Shown in pieces: positions 23,180 through 31,468 of a stretch of DNA of 34,680 bases. Source of the DNA: Desulfurococcaceae archaeon (GTDB taxonomy: Archaea > Thermoproteota > Thermoprotei_A > Sulfolobales > Acidilobaceae); assembly GCA_020833325.1 (NCBI GenBank), contig JAJHQN010000005.1, forward strand, positions 1-34,680, in the 5' to 3' direction. The position numbers and the translations under genes were made by a program. The notes under the pieces are model-generated. The model made no database searches. It saw only the letters and a program-made list of their open reading frames with translations, and was not told where the DNA came from. Position 1 is the stretch's first letter. Each line of letters begins with the position of its first letter.

Positions 23180-23965
23180 ATGCCTCAAGCTTCAAATATC
23201 AAAGTGTACGTTCACGCAACTTGCTACTCCAGCTATACCCTCATAAAGTATTTGATTGATAGAGAGTTGATAGGCAGAGTTAGTATCATTGATGTTTCGA
23301 GGGCCTCAGACGTTGATGGCCTCGTTCTCAGCGTTCCATGGATTAAAGTTGGTTACACTGTGGCGGCCGCTGACCCCGTGTCAGGTGGGGAAGTTGAGGC
23401 TATGATCCGGGGGTCCTACACACCTAGCATAGGGGATCCTTTGGAGAGTTTCATTAAAACCCTACTAGCAAGCTCCTATGCCTCCTCAATAGCGTTCCTC
23501 CACGGTGATCTCGGATATGCTGCCTTTAAGGAGCTGGCTGAAGCCTCTCTCAGGGCGCCCTTTACAGGTTTAGATGTGATGGGGTTGGTTGAGATTGTTA
23601 AGAGGAATGGTAGGAGTTTATATGAGGAGTTGGAGTTTAAGTTGGCTAAGGTTGTTTCCGTTAACTATGTCAGGGATCTCTACTGGGCTAGTGGAGGCTC
23701 GCTGAGTGATGAGGGGTTAGGGGGGAGGATTGATGAGACCTCTATCCTAGCATGGCTTATAGCTAAAGCTGGGGTTGGTAGGGTTGGTTTACCAGGTAAC
23801 CCTCTAGTTGCAGCTAACAGGGAGGGGGTTAAGCTGTTATCAGGTATCCTTGAATCTGAAGGTTCCAGGATCCTGGCTAGGGTTAGGGAAGAGCAGGAGA
23901 CCATATTCAATGACTCCCCCTATACTAACTTCATGGAGAGTCTGGGTTTCAAGATGAAAGCTTAA
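23180..23965 (+). CDS. Thioredoxin-fold-like orphan protein preceding sufC
   Basis: This 261-aa protein was not recognised as a named family. The first about 60 residues look like a thioredoxin or glutaredoxin fold: a strand IKVYVHATCYSSYTLIKYLI with a single Cys15 where a CxxC would be (CYSS), and SVPWIKVG at 51-58, resembling the cis-Pro strand. The rest is mostly helical, with DPLESFIKTLLASSYASSIAF, a HGDLGY motif and ETSILAWLIAKAGVG. It ends 28 bp before the suf leader and is probably co-transcribed with sufCBD. A role in Fe-S or sulfur delivery is inference from position and the lone Cys only. Confidence 0.6.
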   Translation: MPQASNIKVYVHATCYSSYTLIKYLIDRELIGRVSIIDVSRASDVDGLVLSVPWIKVGYTVAAADPVSGGEVEAMIRGSYTPSIGDPLESFIKTLLASSYASSIAFLHGDLGYAAFKELAEASLRAPFTGLDVMGLVEIVKRNGRSLYEELEFKLAKVVSVNYVRDLYWASGGSLSDEGLGGRIDETSILAWLIAKAGVGRVGLPGNPLVAANREGVKLLSGILESEGSRILARVREEQETIFNDSPYTNFMESLGFKMKA

Positions 23966-23973
23966 TAGCCTTG

Positions 23974-23997
23974 TTTAACACGCGTTAAAGTCGGTGA
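23974..23997 (+). promoter_or_regulatory. suf leader element 1 (palindrome plus Shine-Dalgarno) before sufC
   Basis: TTTAAC (23974-23979) and GTTAAA (23984-23989) flank a 4-nt spacer, followed by GTC-GGTGA. GGTGA at 23993-23997 lies 5 nt before TTG 24003. The same arrangement recurs before sufB, with TTTAACAC, GTTAAAGT and GGTGAA conserved. Confidence 0.6.
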
Positions 23998-24002
23998 AGC
24001 TG

Positions 24003-24782
24003 TTGGGGCTTGAGGTTATAGGCCTAACGGTCAGAGTTAGGGATAAGATAGTGCTTAGGAGGGTAAGCTTGAACGTAGATTATGGAACTGTACATGTTGT
24101 TATGGGGCCTAATGGGAGTGGTAAGTCCTCCCTAGCATATGCAATAATGGGTAGAGAGGGTTACGAGGTCTTAGAGGGCGATATAAGGGTTGATGGAGAG
24201 AGTATTTTAAACCTTGAAACCCACGAGAGAGCTTTAAAAGGAATATATCTTGGAATGCAAGACCCCCCAGCTATTCCCGGCGTCAGGCTTAGCACTTTGC
24301 TAATAGCCTCCACTAATAAGAGGATGGGTGTTAGCGAGCTAACTAAGATAGCTAATCCGAAAGTCGTTAAGAGCGCACATAGGATAGCCTCTGAGATAGG
24401 GTTATCCGCGGAGCTACTCCAAAGGGAGGTTAACGTGGGCTTTAGTGGTGGTGAGAGGAAGAGAGGTGAGCTACTCCAAGCAATAATCCTGGAGCCTAAG
24501 ATAGCTATCTTAGACGAGCCCGACTCAGGCTTAGACATAGACGGGATTAGGAAGGTGGCATCCTACATAGGTAGTCTAAGGGATAGTGGGAGGGCTGTAA
24601 TGCTGATAACACACTATGCTAGAATGCTTCATTTCATCAAGCCAGATACTGTAACAGTACTTATTGGAGGAGAGGTTGTAGCTAGAGGGGGCCCGGAGCT
24701 AGCTTTCGAAGTCGAAGAAATAGGATATGAGGGTGTTAGGAGGAAGTATGGAAGCCAGTCAACGCAAACAGTTAATACCTAA
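24003..24782 (+). CDS. sufC: Fe-S cluster assembly ATPase SufC
   Basis: This ABC-type ATPase has VHVVMGPNGSGKSSLAYAIMG (Walker A) and the SufC-specific FSGGERKRGELLQAIILEPKIAILDEPDSGLDIDG (signature and Walker B), then LITHYARML. SufC drives the SufBCD scaffold that builds Fe-S clusters. The ORF track starts at GTG 23994. I prefer TTG 24003 because GGTGA at 23993-23997 then serves as the Shine-Dalgarno site with 5-nt spacing, exactly as at sufB. The protein would be 259 aa. sufB and sufD follow; no sufS, sufE or sufU is present, as is usual for archaeal suf clusters. Confidence 0.95.
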   Translation: MGLEVIGLTVRVRDKIVLRRVSLNVDYGTVHVVMGPNGSGKSSLAYAIMGREGYEVLEGDIRVDGESILNLETHERALKGIYLGMQDPPAIPGVRLSTLLIASTNKRMGVSELTKIANPKVVKSAHRIASEIGLSAELLQREVNVGFSGGERKRGELLQAIILEPKIAILDEPDSGLDIDGIRKVASYIGSLRDSGRAVMLITHYARMLHFIKPDTVTVLIGGEVVARGGPELAFEVEEIGYEGVRRKYGSQSTQTVNT

Positions 24783-24790
24783 GCTTAATA

Positions 24791-24819
24791 ACCTACTTTA
24801 ACACTGTTAAAGTAGGTGA
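24791..24819 (+). promoter_or_regulatory. suf leader element 2: perfect 12-bp palindrome before sufB
   Basis: ACCTACTTTAAC (24791-24802) and GTTAAAGTAGGT (24806-24817) are perfect inverted repeats with a 3-nt loop. The distal arm overlaps GGTGA at 24815-24819, 5 nt before ATG 24825, so a transcript hairpin would sequester the sufB ribosome-binding site. The core and Shine-Dalgarno match element 1 before sufC. Confidence 0.7.
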
Positions 24820-24824
24820 ATTTT

Positions 24825-26255
24825 ATGGGTAAACCTGTAGAGCTCAGGGAGGAGATCTTTAAAAGCACCGAGGCGGCTGTGGAGCTCCTAGGCTACGAGA
24901 AGCCATTTAAAACCCAGATAGAGCTTAGAGGTAGGATAACGAGAGATATGATAGAGGAGATTAGCAGGGTTAAGAAGGAGCCTGAGTGGATGACAAGGCT
25001 TAGACTTAGGAGCTTAGAGTTCTTCTATAAACTCCCAACACCTAAATGGGTTAAAGGCATTGATGCTATAGACTTAGAGGAGCTACTACTCTACGTTAAA
25101 CCCGATGTAGAGATGGTTAGAGACTGGGACGACCTCCCCCCAGATCTTAGAGAGTACTATGATAGGCTTGGGTTACCGGAGGTGGAGAAGAAACTACTAG
25201 CTGGTCTAACAACTGTTTTTGAGAGTGAGACTGTGTACGCTAAGGTTAAGAAGTACCTTGAGGAGAAGGGGGTTGTGGTGCTCCCCCTGGAGGTTGCCGT
25301 ATCCAAGTATCCTGACTTAGTTAAAGAGTACTTCCTTAGGGTGTTTCCGTTTACAGAGCATAAGTTTGCAGCTCTACACGGAGCCTTGTGGAGCGGAGGC
25401 GTCTTCGTCTACGTACCACCAGGTGTTAGGATAAGAGAGCCCATAGAATCCTTCTTCCTCATAGGCAGATCTGCTGAGGGGCAGTTCGAGCATTCACTTA
25501 TAGTAGCTGGTGAGGGGGCTGAGGTTACATGGATTGAGGGATGCAGTGCTCCGAGGCTTAGCAAGTATAGCTTCCACGATGGCATGGTAGAGGCTTACGC
25601 TCATAAGAACGCCTTCGTGAAGATAGTTACCATACAGAATTGGAGTAGAGATGTGATAAACTTCAATAATAAGAGGGGTATCGCTGAGGATAACGCGCGG
25701 GTAGACTGGGTTGAGGGTAGTATTGGGAGTAAGATGACCTATGTTTATCCAAGCACGATACTTAAGGGAGACTATAGTAGTACGAGGAATACTGTTATAC
25801 AGCTAGCTAAAGGACCAGTGTTAAAGGATACGGGGAGTAAGGCTATACACGTGGGGAGGATGACGAGGAGCAAGATAATAAACAAGTCTGTTAGCGTGGA
25901 GGGGGGAGTTAACACTTATAGGGGTATAATAAGGGTTGTTAGAGGAGCTAAGTATGCAACCTCTAATGTTGAATGCGAGGCTATGATATTCGATAGTATG
26001 AGCCGCGCCTACACATACCCACATAACCAGGTTGACGAGTTAACAGCAACTGTAAGCCATGAAGCTAGGACTGGGAGGCTTAGCGAGGCGCAGTTATTCT
26101 ACCTACAGAGCAGGGGTTTGGAGGAGGATGAAGCTAAAAGCTTAATAGTACTAGGCTTCCTAGACGAGATAATGGTGGAGCTCCCCTTCGAGTACGTTAA
26201 CGTGCTATCGAAGGTTATACAACTTGAGTTCAAGAAGCTAGGAGGCTATGGTTAA
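24825..26255 (+). CDS. sufB: Fe-S cluster assembly protein SufB
   Basis: This protein of about 476 aa has the conserved SufB blocks YEKPFKTQIELRG, PEWMTRLRLRSLEFF, ALHGALWSGGVFVYVPPGVRIREPIESFF, CSAPRLSKYSFHDGMVEAYA, IQNWSRDVINFNNKRG and the C-terminal RTGRLSEAQLFYLQSRGLEEDEAKSLIVLGF. The Cys in EGCSAP and in NVECEAMIFD are candidate persulfide or cluster ligands. It is the scaffold on which clusters form with SufC and SufD. ATG 24825 is preferred over GTG 24816 (ORF track) because GGTGA then falls at the proper distance. Confidence 0.95.
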   Translation: MGKPVELREEIFKSTEAAVELLGYEKPFKTQIELRGRITRDMIEEISRVKKEPEWMTRLRLRSLEFFYKLPTPKWVKGIDAIDLEELLLYVKPDVEMVRDWDDLPPDLREYYDRLGLPEVEKKLLAGLTTVFESETVYAKVKKYLEEKGVVVLPLEVAVSKYPDLVKEYFLRVFPFTEHKFAALHGALWSGGVFVYVPPGVRIREPIESFFLIGRSAEGQFEHSLIVAGEGAEVTWIEGCSAPRLSKYSFHDGMVEAYAHKNAFVKIVTIQNWSRDVINFNNKRGIAEDNARVDWVEGSIGSKMTYVYPSTILKGDYSSTRNTVIQLAKGPVLKDTGSKAIHVGRMTRSKIINKSVSVEGGVNTYRGIIRVVRGAKYATSNVECEAMIFDSMSRAYTYPHNQVDELTATVSHEARTGRLSEAQLFYLQSRGLEEDEAKSLIVLGFLDEIMVELPFEYVNVLSKVIQLEFKKLGGYG

Positions 26256-26273
26256 CAAGGGTGTTAGGGTCTA

Positions 26274-27428
26274 ATGAGCAGGGATGCATACCAGAGGATG
26301 TTGCGAGAACTCCCATTCCAGCATATGGCTGATACACCTACAGTCAAATACTATACTGACTGGAAGATTTTCGAGGAGAGGCTTAACCTTGAAAACTCGT
26401 CTATCGAAGATAGAATTCCAAGTGTGCTAGAGCACCTAGACTATAACGTTGTGCTAGGCGTTGGAGCAAGAGTTTTAAAGGAGCCTATGGGTGTTAGAAT
26501 ACGTTTGCTAGGAGAGGGGTGGGATGGGGATCCTAGGCCTATGAGCCTTGTAGGAGTTCATAGCAAGATGCATGCATACCACGCTTATAGATGGAATACA
26601 GGGCTTCTAGTAGAGGTTGACGATGGTGTCTCCTTCGGGGACTTGGTGATAGCTAGTCTTGGAGGTAACGCTTACACTGGACACCATATTATACTCAAGG
26701 TCGGCGATAGAGCTAAAGGTAGGGTTCTAGTTGTAGACTATGCAGGGCCTAGTAGGGGGCTTAAGACCCTTGTTATCGAGAGCACTGTGGGGAGAGAGGC
26801 TGATGTTAGCCTAGATATGCTAGCTCTACACTCGAAGGAACACGCTGTCTACAGTTTAACCCATGTAGTAGCGGGGGATGAGAGCAACGTTAAGTCTAAG
26901 GTGTTAAGCCTAGGTGGGGCTATGAGTAGAGTGCAGGTAGACTATATAGTTGAAGGGGAGAAAGCTAAGCTCTCAACCTTAGCAAGCGCTATAGGAAGGG
27001 AAGGCACGAAATCCGATGTGATACTGAACTCCGTCAACAAAGGGCCTGAAAGCGAGGTCATGGTTAACGCTAGAGGAGCTGTATTGAATAAAGGTTACCT
27101 CGCACTAAGAGGCTCAGCTATAGTGAGCGAGGAGGCTAGATGGGCTTCATCAGAAATAGAAATCCAGGTGGTCATAATGGGTGAGGAGGCTAGAGGACAT
27201 GCTGTACCAGTGCTAGAGATACACTCAGGGGATGTAGCAAAAGCTAACCATGCTGCGGGGATCTCGCATGTCTTAGAAGAGCAGAGGTTCTACCTTAAAT
27301 CTAGAGGTTTAAGCGATGAGGAGGTATCAAGGCTACTAATAGCGGGGATCGTGGAGTTCTCAGGTTTAGTCGAGGATCTTAAACTAGATCCATTTAAGCT
27401 CCTCGCAGTCGATGCCCGAGAGGCTTAA
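26274..27428 (+). CDS. sufD: SufD-like Fe-S assembly protein (SufB/SufD family)
   Basis: This 384-aa SufB paralogue is shorter and keeps the beta-helix core. Recognisable parts are VEVDDGVSFGDLVIASLGGN, TLVIESTVGREADVSLDMLAL, the helix core with VNARGAVLNKGYLALRG and the C-terminal KANHAAGISHVLEEQRFYLKSRGLSDEEVSRLLIAGI. In the complex it pairs with SufB. It starts at ATG 26274, 18 nt after sufB, and is the end of the suf operon; about 75 bp of AT-rich promoter DNA separate it from citrate synthase. Confidence 0.9.
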   Translation: MSRDAYQRMLRELPFQHMADTPTVKYYTDWKIFEERLNLENSSIEDRIPSVLEHLDYNVVLGVGARVLKEPMGVRIRLLGEGWDGDPRPMSLVGVHSKMHAYHAYRWNTGLLVEVDDGVSFGDLVIASLGGNAYTGHHIILKVGDRAKGRVLVVDYAGPSRGLKTLVIESTVGREADVSLDMLALHSKEHAVYSLTHVVAGDESNVKSKVLSLGGAMSRVQVDYIVEGEKAKLSTLASAIGREGTKSDVILNSVNKGPESEVMVNARGAVLNKGYLALRGSAIVSEEARWASSEIEIQVVIMGEEARGHAVPVLEIHSGDVAKANHAAGISHVLEEQRFYLKSRGLSDEEVSRLLIAGIVEFSGLVEDLKLDPFKLLAVDAREA

Positions 27429-27433
27429 GTATA

Positions 27434-27461
27434 TATTCTAATATAAGAATAATATTTATTA
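27434..27461 (+). promoter_or_regulatory. AT-rich promoter of citrate synthase
   Basis: The TATA-like AATATTTATTA at 27451-27461 is preceded by a 6-bp inverted repeat TATTCT-N6-AGAATA (27434-27451) that could be an operator. ATG 27503 follows a GAGGGGT Shine-Dalgarno site at 27491-27497. Confidence 0.45.
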
Positions 27462-27502
27462 GGTTTGAATTATACAAATCCTCTCGGACTGAGGGGTCAG
27501 GC

Positions 27503-28714
27503 ATGAGTAGTGAACTACTTAAACGGGTAGAGTGTAAGCTCGAAGAGATACCAGGTCTTGGGACCTTCATAGTAGTTCCTAAGGGGTTGGAGCAGGTTAT
27601 ACCGGATACAACCGCTATAAGCGGTGTCGACCCTAAAGGGGAGCAGACTCTGTATAGAGGTTATACAATAGAGGATTTAGGTATGAACGCTGATTTCTAT
27701 GAAGCAGCATATCTCATATCACGCGGGGTTCTCCCATGTGATGAGGAGTATAAAGAGTTTAAGAAGAAGATCGACTACTGGAGGGGTAGGGTTCCAGAGA
27801 AGGTTTACGACGCCCTTAAAACGCTCCCTAAGACACATCCCATGTACTACGGTGCCTACGGTGCACTACTACTAGGCCAGATATACGCTCCAGAGTGGAG
27901 CTTTGATAAGGACTCCTTATACGAGCACCAGATAAGGCTTTCAGCCCAACTCCCCGTCATATTTGCTGCAGCATACAACCTAGCTAACCACGGCACCTTC
28001 GTGAGGCCCGATAGTGGGGTTGATCACGCATGGGATCTTCTTAGAATGATAACCATGAGGGAGCCCACTAAACTTGAGGCTAGAGCTTTCGAATCAAGCC
28101 TAGTACTCTACATGGATCACGGCTTCAACGCCTCATGTTTCACAGTAAGGGTTGTGGCTAGCACTCTAAGCGACATGTATAGTGCTATAGCAGCCGGTAT
28201 AGGTGCTTTGAAGGGCCCACTACACGGTGGGGCTAACGAGGAGGCTATGAAGATGTTCTTAGACGCCTATAAGAAGGCTGTGGAGAAGGGCGTGCCGTTA
28301 GAGGAGTATATAGTCGACTATATCAAGGAAAGGCTCGCTAGAAAAGAGAGGATCATGGGCTTCGGCCATAGAGTCTACAAGATAAAAGACCCTAGAACCG
28401 ATGTAGCAGCCTATTTCATAAGACAGCTTAAAGACGGGGAGATGTGGATAAAAGTGTTGAAGAACGCAGAGAAGGTTATGTGGGAATCTAAGAAGCTACC
28501 GTCCAACATCGACCTGTACACGGCAGTCCTATACTACCAGCTTGGAATAGACATACCATTATACACCCCGATATTCGCCATGGGCAGAGTTGTTGGGTGG
28601 ACGTCTCACTACATAGAGCAGGTCCTGGATAACAGGCTTATAAGGCCTACAGAGAAATACGTTGGCCCCGTAGGCCTCAAGTACCAGCCTATGGAGGTTA
28701 GGTGTAGGAGATAA
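27503..28714 (+). CDS. gltA: Citrate synthase
   Basis: This 403-aa protein is a type II-like archaeal citrate synthase. It has AISGVDPKGEQTLYRGYTIEDLG at 38-60, MDHGFNASCFTVRVVAST near 204-221, KGPLHGGANEEAMKM with catalytic His241, MGFGHRVYKIKDPR with His289, and NIDLYTAVLYYQLGI carrying the catalytic Asp near 342. It condenses oxaloacetate and acetyl-CoA. Methylcitrate synthase activity cannot be separated from sequence. The gene has its own promoter after suf and is convergent with the CitG-like gene. Confidence 0.93.
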   Translation: MSSELLKRVECKLEEIPGLGTFIVVPKGLEQVIPDTTAISGVDPKGEQTLYRGYTIEDLGMNADFYEAAYLISRGVLPCDEEYKEFKKKIDYWRGRVPEKVYDALKTLPKTHPMYYGAYGALLLGQIYAPEWSFDKDSLYEHQIRLSAQLPVIFAAAYNLANHGTFVRPDSGVDHAWDLLRMITMREPTKLEARAFESSLVLYMDHGFNASCFTVRVVASTLSDMYSAIAAGIGALKGPLHGGANEEAMKMFLDAYKKAVEKGVPLEEYIVDYIKERLARKERIMGFGHRVYKIKDPRTDVAAYFIRQLKDGEMWIKVLKNAEKVMWESKKLPSNIDLYTAVLYYQLGIDIPLYTPIFAMGRVVGWTSHYIEQVLDNRLIRPTEKYVGPVGLKYQPMEVRCRR

Positions 28715-28758
28715 GAGTTAATAACGGGTATACAGTCATCCACCAAACCGTTATCTCC
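28708..28758. terminator. Candidate bidirectional terminator between convergent genes
   Basis: GGAGATAA near 28708-28715 and AATAACGG near 28720-28727 together are complementary to CCGTTATCTCC at about 28748-28758. They form a bulged hairpin between citrate synthase (plus) and the CitG-like gene (minus). TTTTCC tracts follow on the plus strand. Confidence 0.4.
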
Positions 28759-28769
28759 CACACTTCCAT

Positions 28770-29657
28770 CTATTTTCCTTCTATTTTATGGTATAAGAGT
28801 AGCCCTAGGGCCACAGCCATCACATCGAGGGCCGCCCCGGGATTCCAGCCACGAGGTCTCCAGAGGCTGTCAAGCCACTCTACAGCTTCATAAACACCGC
28901 CCCCGCTCAACATTCTAAGGGCTTCTAGGGCTTCCGCTTTAACCCTCTTGTACGCTGTGAATCCATACTTGCTAGCAATGAGTGTATCCCCGTGGCGAGC
29001 CAGCAGCTCTAGGAGTGTGGTGAGAAAAGACTCCGCTATAGGGGCTCCACCTTCTACTAGCATGTTGAACGCTTCGAGAGTTATGGGGTATCCTTCTAGG
29101 AGCTCCCTATGAACTAGATCCCATGATGCAGCCTTTAGTATGTCGGTGAAAGAGCTGGGATAGCCTGATCCTATGCTGGGCACGGGGCCGGTGTAGCTAC
29201 CGAGATGTGAGGGTTTGAGGAGCTCTATTAACTTATAGTATTCGACGGCCTCCTCAAACCCCGTTTCATTGACTACTATGGAGTGAGCCTCTCTAACAAC
29301 CTCACTTACAGGTGCTCCCGCTTTTGATGAGAGAGCAGCGGCTAAAGGTAGTGCGAGTGTCAGAGAGCCTAGGGCTATGTTGGTTTTCAATCCTAGCTTT
29401 GAAGCTAGAATCCTATACACCTTAAAACCCCTAGCGATGGGCGATCCTAAACCTCTAGATCTCCATGTGCACGCCTCGTATAACGCTACCTCCGCTATAG
29501 AGGCGTTAACTATGAAGTCTACAACGCTCTTATCACTATGAGGTCTAAGAGGGGTTACGGCTCCAGGCTTAGGGTGTATCACGGGCTCCAAGTACAGCCC
29601 TTGGGCTATTAAGGGGGTAACACTACAGCCTTCTAAATCCTCATCGCGCAGTATCAT
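28770..29657 (-). CDS. CitG-family (triphosphoribosyl-dephospho-CoA synthase-like) protein
   Basis: This 295-aa protein fits archaeal CitG-family proteins: EPVIHPKPGAVTPLRPHSDKSVVDFIVNASI (PKPG-x-V-x-R/P motif near 29-33), a central KTNIALGSLTLALPLAAA in place of the usual NTHKG, HGDTLIASKYGFTAYKRVKAEA, and the late NPGAALDVMAVALGLLL (N-P-G-xxxD). Bacterial CitG makes the citrate-lyase cofactor precursor from ATP and dephospho-CoA. No citrate or malonate lyase genes are present, so the archaeal role is probably different and unknown. ATG 29657 is divergent from gatC. Confidence 0.7.
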   Translation of the reverse strand: MILRDEDLEGCSVTPLIAQGLYLEPVIHPKPGAVTPLRPHSDKSVVDFIVNASIAEVALYEACTWRSRGLGSPIARGFKVYRILASKLGLKTNIALGSLTLALPLAAALSSKAGAPVSEVVREAHSIVVNETGFEEAVEYYKLIELLKPSHLGSYTGPVPSIGSGYPSSFTDILKAASWDLVHRELLEGYPITLEAFNMLVEGGAPIAESFLTTLLELLARHGDTLIASKYGFTAYKRVKAEALEALRMLSGGGVYEAVEWLDSLWRPRGWNPGAALDVMAVALGLLLYHKIEGK

Positions 29658-29685
29658 GGGAGCACCCGGGGGTTTCTATGCTGGG

Positions 29686-29727
29686 TTATAGTTTTAATAG
29701 CTTTTGCTGTTACAGGGGTATACGAGG
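29686..29727 (+). promoter_or_regulatory. Promoter and Shine-Dalgarno of gatCAB
   Basis: TTATAGTTTTAATA at 29686-29699 is TATA-like, and GAGG at 29724-29727 precedes ATG 29734 by 6 nt. It makes ATG 29734 a better gatC start than TTG 29704 in the ORF track, which lies at or upstream of the expected transcript start. Confidence 0.5.
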
Positions 29728-29733
29728 TCTGCT

Positions 29734-30036
29734 ATGGTGGAGTGTAGGTATTATAGTGTTATGGAGAAGCTTGCATCACTCGCTAAGATAAAGTTGTCAG
29801 AAGAGGAGGTTGAAAGCCTTTGCAGGGATCTAGAGAGGACAGCTGAGTTTCTAAGGACTGTTAGCGAGATATCCAGGGAATTGGAGGTTAACCCGTTATA
29901 CTACGTGTGGGACCAGTGGGGGCCCCTGAGGGAGCCTGGGGAGCCGAGGACAATCGATATAGCCAGTCTACATGTGAGCCTCAAAGAAGGCTATGTCAGG
30001 GTGCCGTGGAGAGGTGGGAAGCTTGAGGAGGCTTAA
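29734..30036 (+). CDS. gatC: Asp-tRNA(Asn)/Glu-tRNA(Gln) amidotransferase subunit C
   Basis: This 100-aa subunit (from ATG 29734) has the GatC pattern [38 protein letters not shown], followed by [11 protein letters not shown] and a C-terminal [16 protein letters not shown] end, here [12 protein letters not shown]. GatC wraps around GatA and stabilises the GatCAB complex, which converts misacylated Asp-tRNA(Asn) or Glu-tRNA(Gln). The 3' end overlaps gatA by about 14 nt, and gatA and gatB follow in order. Confidence 0.88.
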   Translation: MVECRYYSVMEKLASLAKIKLSEEEVESLCRDLERTAEFLRTVSEISRELEVNPLYYVWDQWGPLREPGEPRTIDIASLHVSLKEGYVRVPWRGGKLEEA

Positions 30037-31468
30037 ACAAGCTTGGGAGCTAGCTAGGGATTTCAGAGAGGGGGTTGAAGACCCCGTCGAGCACCTTTAC
30101 AATGTCTTTGAGGCGATCAACAGGTGGGAGGCTCGGGTTAACGCCTACATATCTCTTGAATCACCAGACCTCCTCGTGGAGGAGGTAGAGCGTATATCCA
30201 GGAGTATTAGGGTTGGCGAGAAGATCGGTAAGCTTGCAGGTCTGCTAGTCTCCGTAAAAGATAATATATGTACAAGCTTCCTACCAACAACAGCCGGTTC
30301 TAGAATGCTGGATCCCTACACACCACCCTACAATGCAACAGTGGTAGAGAGGCTCCTCGAAGAGGATGCTATGGTGGTTGGTAAGACCAACCTAGACGAG
30401 TTCGCCATGGGCTCGACCACAGAGTTAAGCGCCTTCGGCCCTACTAGAAACCCGTGGGACCTGGAGAGGGTGCCTGGAGGTAGTAGTGGTGGTAGTGCTG
30501 CTTCACTAGCATACGGTGGTTCAGATCTATCTCTTGGTAGTGATACGGGAGGCTCGGCTAGGCTCCCAGCAGCCTACACAGCCACCGTGGGTCTTAAACC
30601 TACATATGGCCTTGTCAGTAGGTATGGTCTAATACCTTATGGTAACAGCCTAGAGCAGATATCGCCTATGGCTAGGAGCGTTAGGGATGTAGCTTTACTC
30701 CTAGACGTTATAGGAGGCTGGGATCCGCTGGATGCAACAAGTTTAAGAGTTGATAGGCCTAGAACGTTCACAGTTAGCAAAGCCGACCCTAGGAAGGTTA
30801 CCATATGTGTTGTAAAAGAGTTATCAGAAGGCGCCGAGGAGGTTATAGAAAAGGCTTACTGGCGGATCCTTAAAAAGCTTGAATCTGAGGGGGTTGAGTT
30901 GAGAGATGAGAAGCTCCCAGTAGCATCCAAAGCTCTCCCAGCATACTACACCATAGCTTTCGCAGAGGCTGCCAGCAACCTAGCTAGGTACGATGGCATA
31001 TTCTACCCCACTAAAGGAGGTGGGAGCTCCTGGGAGGAGGAGGTTGAGCTTGCTAGGATGAAGGGTTTCGGGAGGGAGGTTAAGAAGAGGATACTAATGG
31101 GGGTTTACGCTCTAAGCGAGGGCTACAGGGATGAATACTACATAGCGGCCACTAAGGTGAGGAGGGTTGTGAGAGACGAGGTTCTAAGGATGACTAGAAG
31201 CTGTATAATAGCATCCCAGGCCTCCCCAATACTACCACCAAGGCTTGGGGAGAGGCTTGACGACCCCTTGAAACTCTACGCTATGGATGTTTACACTGTT
31301 ATAGCTAACCTAGCCGGGGTTCCGGCCCTGGTTCAAACCATTGAGTTTCATAACGGGCTACCCATAGGGGTTCAGTGGATCGGTAAACCCCTGGGTGAGG
31401 GGGAGCTTGTATCCCTAGGGCTTCTCGTAGAGGAGTTAACGGGCTTAGCGGGGGTTGTTGCAGGTTGA
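30023..31468 (+). CDS. gatA: Asp-tRNA(Asn)/Glu-tRNA(Gln) amidotransferase subunit A
   Basis: This is an amidase-signature enzyme with the catalytic Lys in [11 protein letters not shown], the cis-Ser and nucleophile Ser in [17 protein letters not shown] and [27 protein letters not shown], and the downstream [21 protein letters not shown]. It releases ammonia from glutamine and passes it to GatB. The ORF track starts at 29993. TTG 30023 sits 5 nt after GAGGTGG and gives [14 protein letters not shown], so I prefer it (481 aa). GTG 30014 is an alternative. The stop overlaps gatB as TTGA. Confidence 0.94.
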   Translation: MRRLKQAWELARDFREGVEDPVEHLYNVFEAINRWEARVNAYISLESPDLLVEEVERISRSIRVGEKIGKLAGLLVSVKDNICTSFLPTTAGSRMLDPYTPPYNATVVERLLEEDAMVVGKTNLDEFAMGSTTELSAFGPTRNPWDLERVPGGSSGGSAASLAYGGSDLSLGSDTGGSARLPAAYTATVGLKPTYGLVSRYGLIPYGNSLEQISPMARSVRDVALLLDVIGGWDPLDATSLRVDRPRTFTVSKADPRKVTICVVKELSEGAEEVIEKAYWRILKKLESEGVELRDEKLPVASKALPAYYTIAFAEAASNLARYDGIFYPTKGGGSSWEEEVELARMKGFGREVKKRILMGVYALSEGYRDEYYIAATKVRRVVRDEVLRMTRSCIIASQASPILPPRLGERLDDPLKLYAMDVYTVIANLAGVPALVQTIEFHNGLPIGVQWIGKPLGEGELVSLGLLVEELTGLAGVVAG

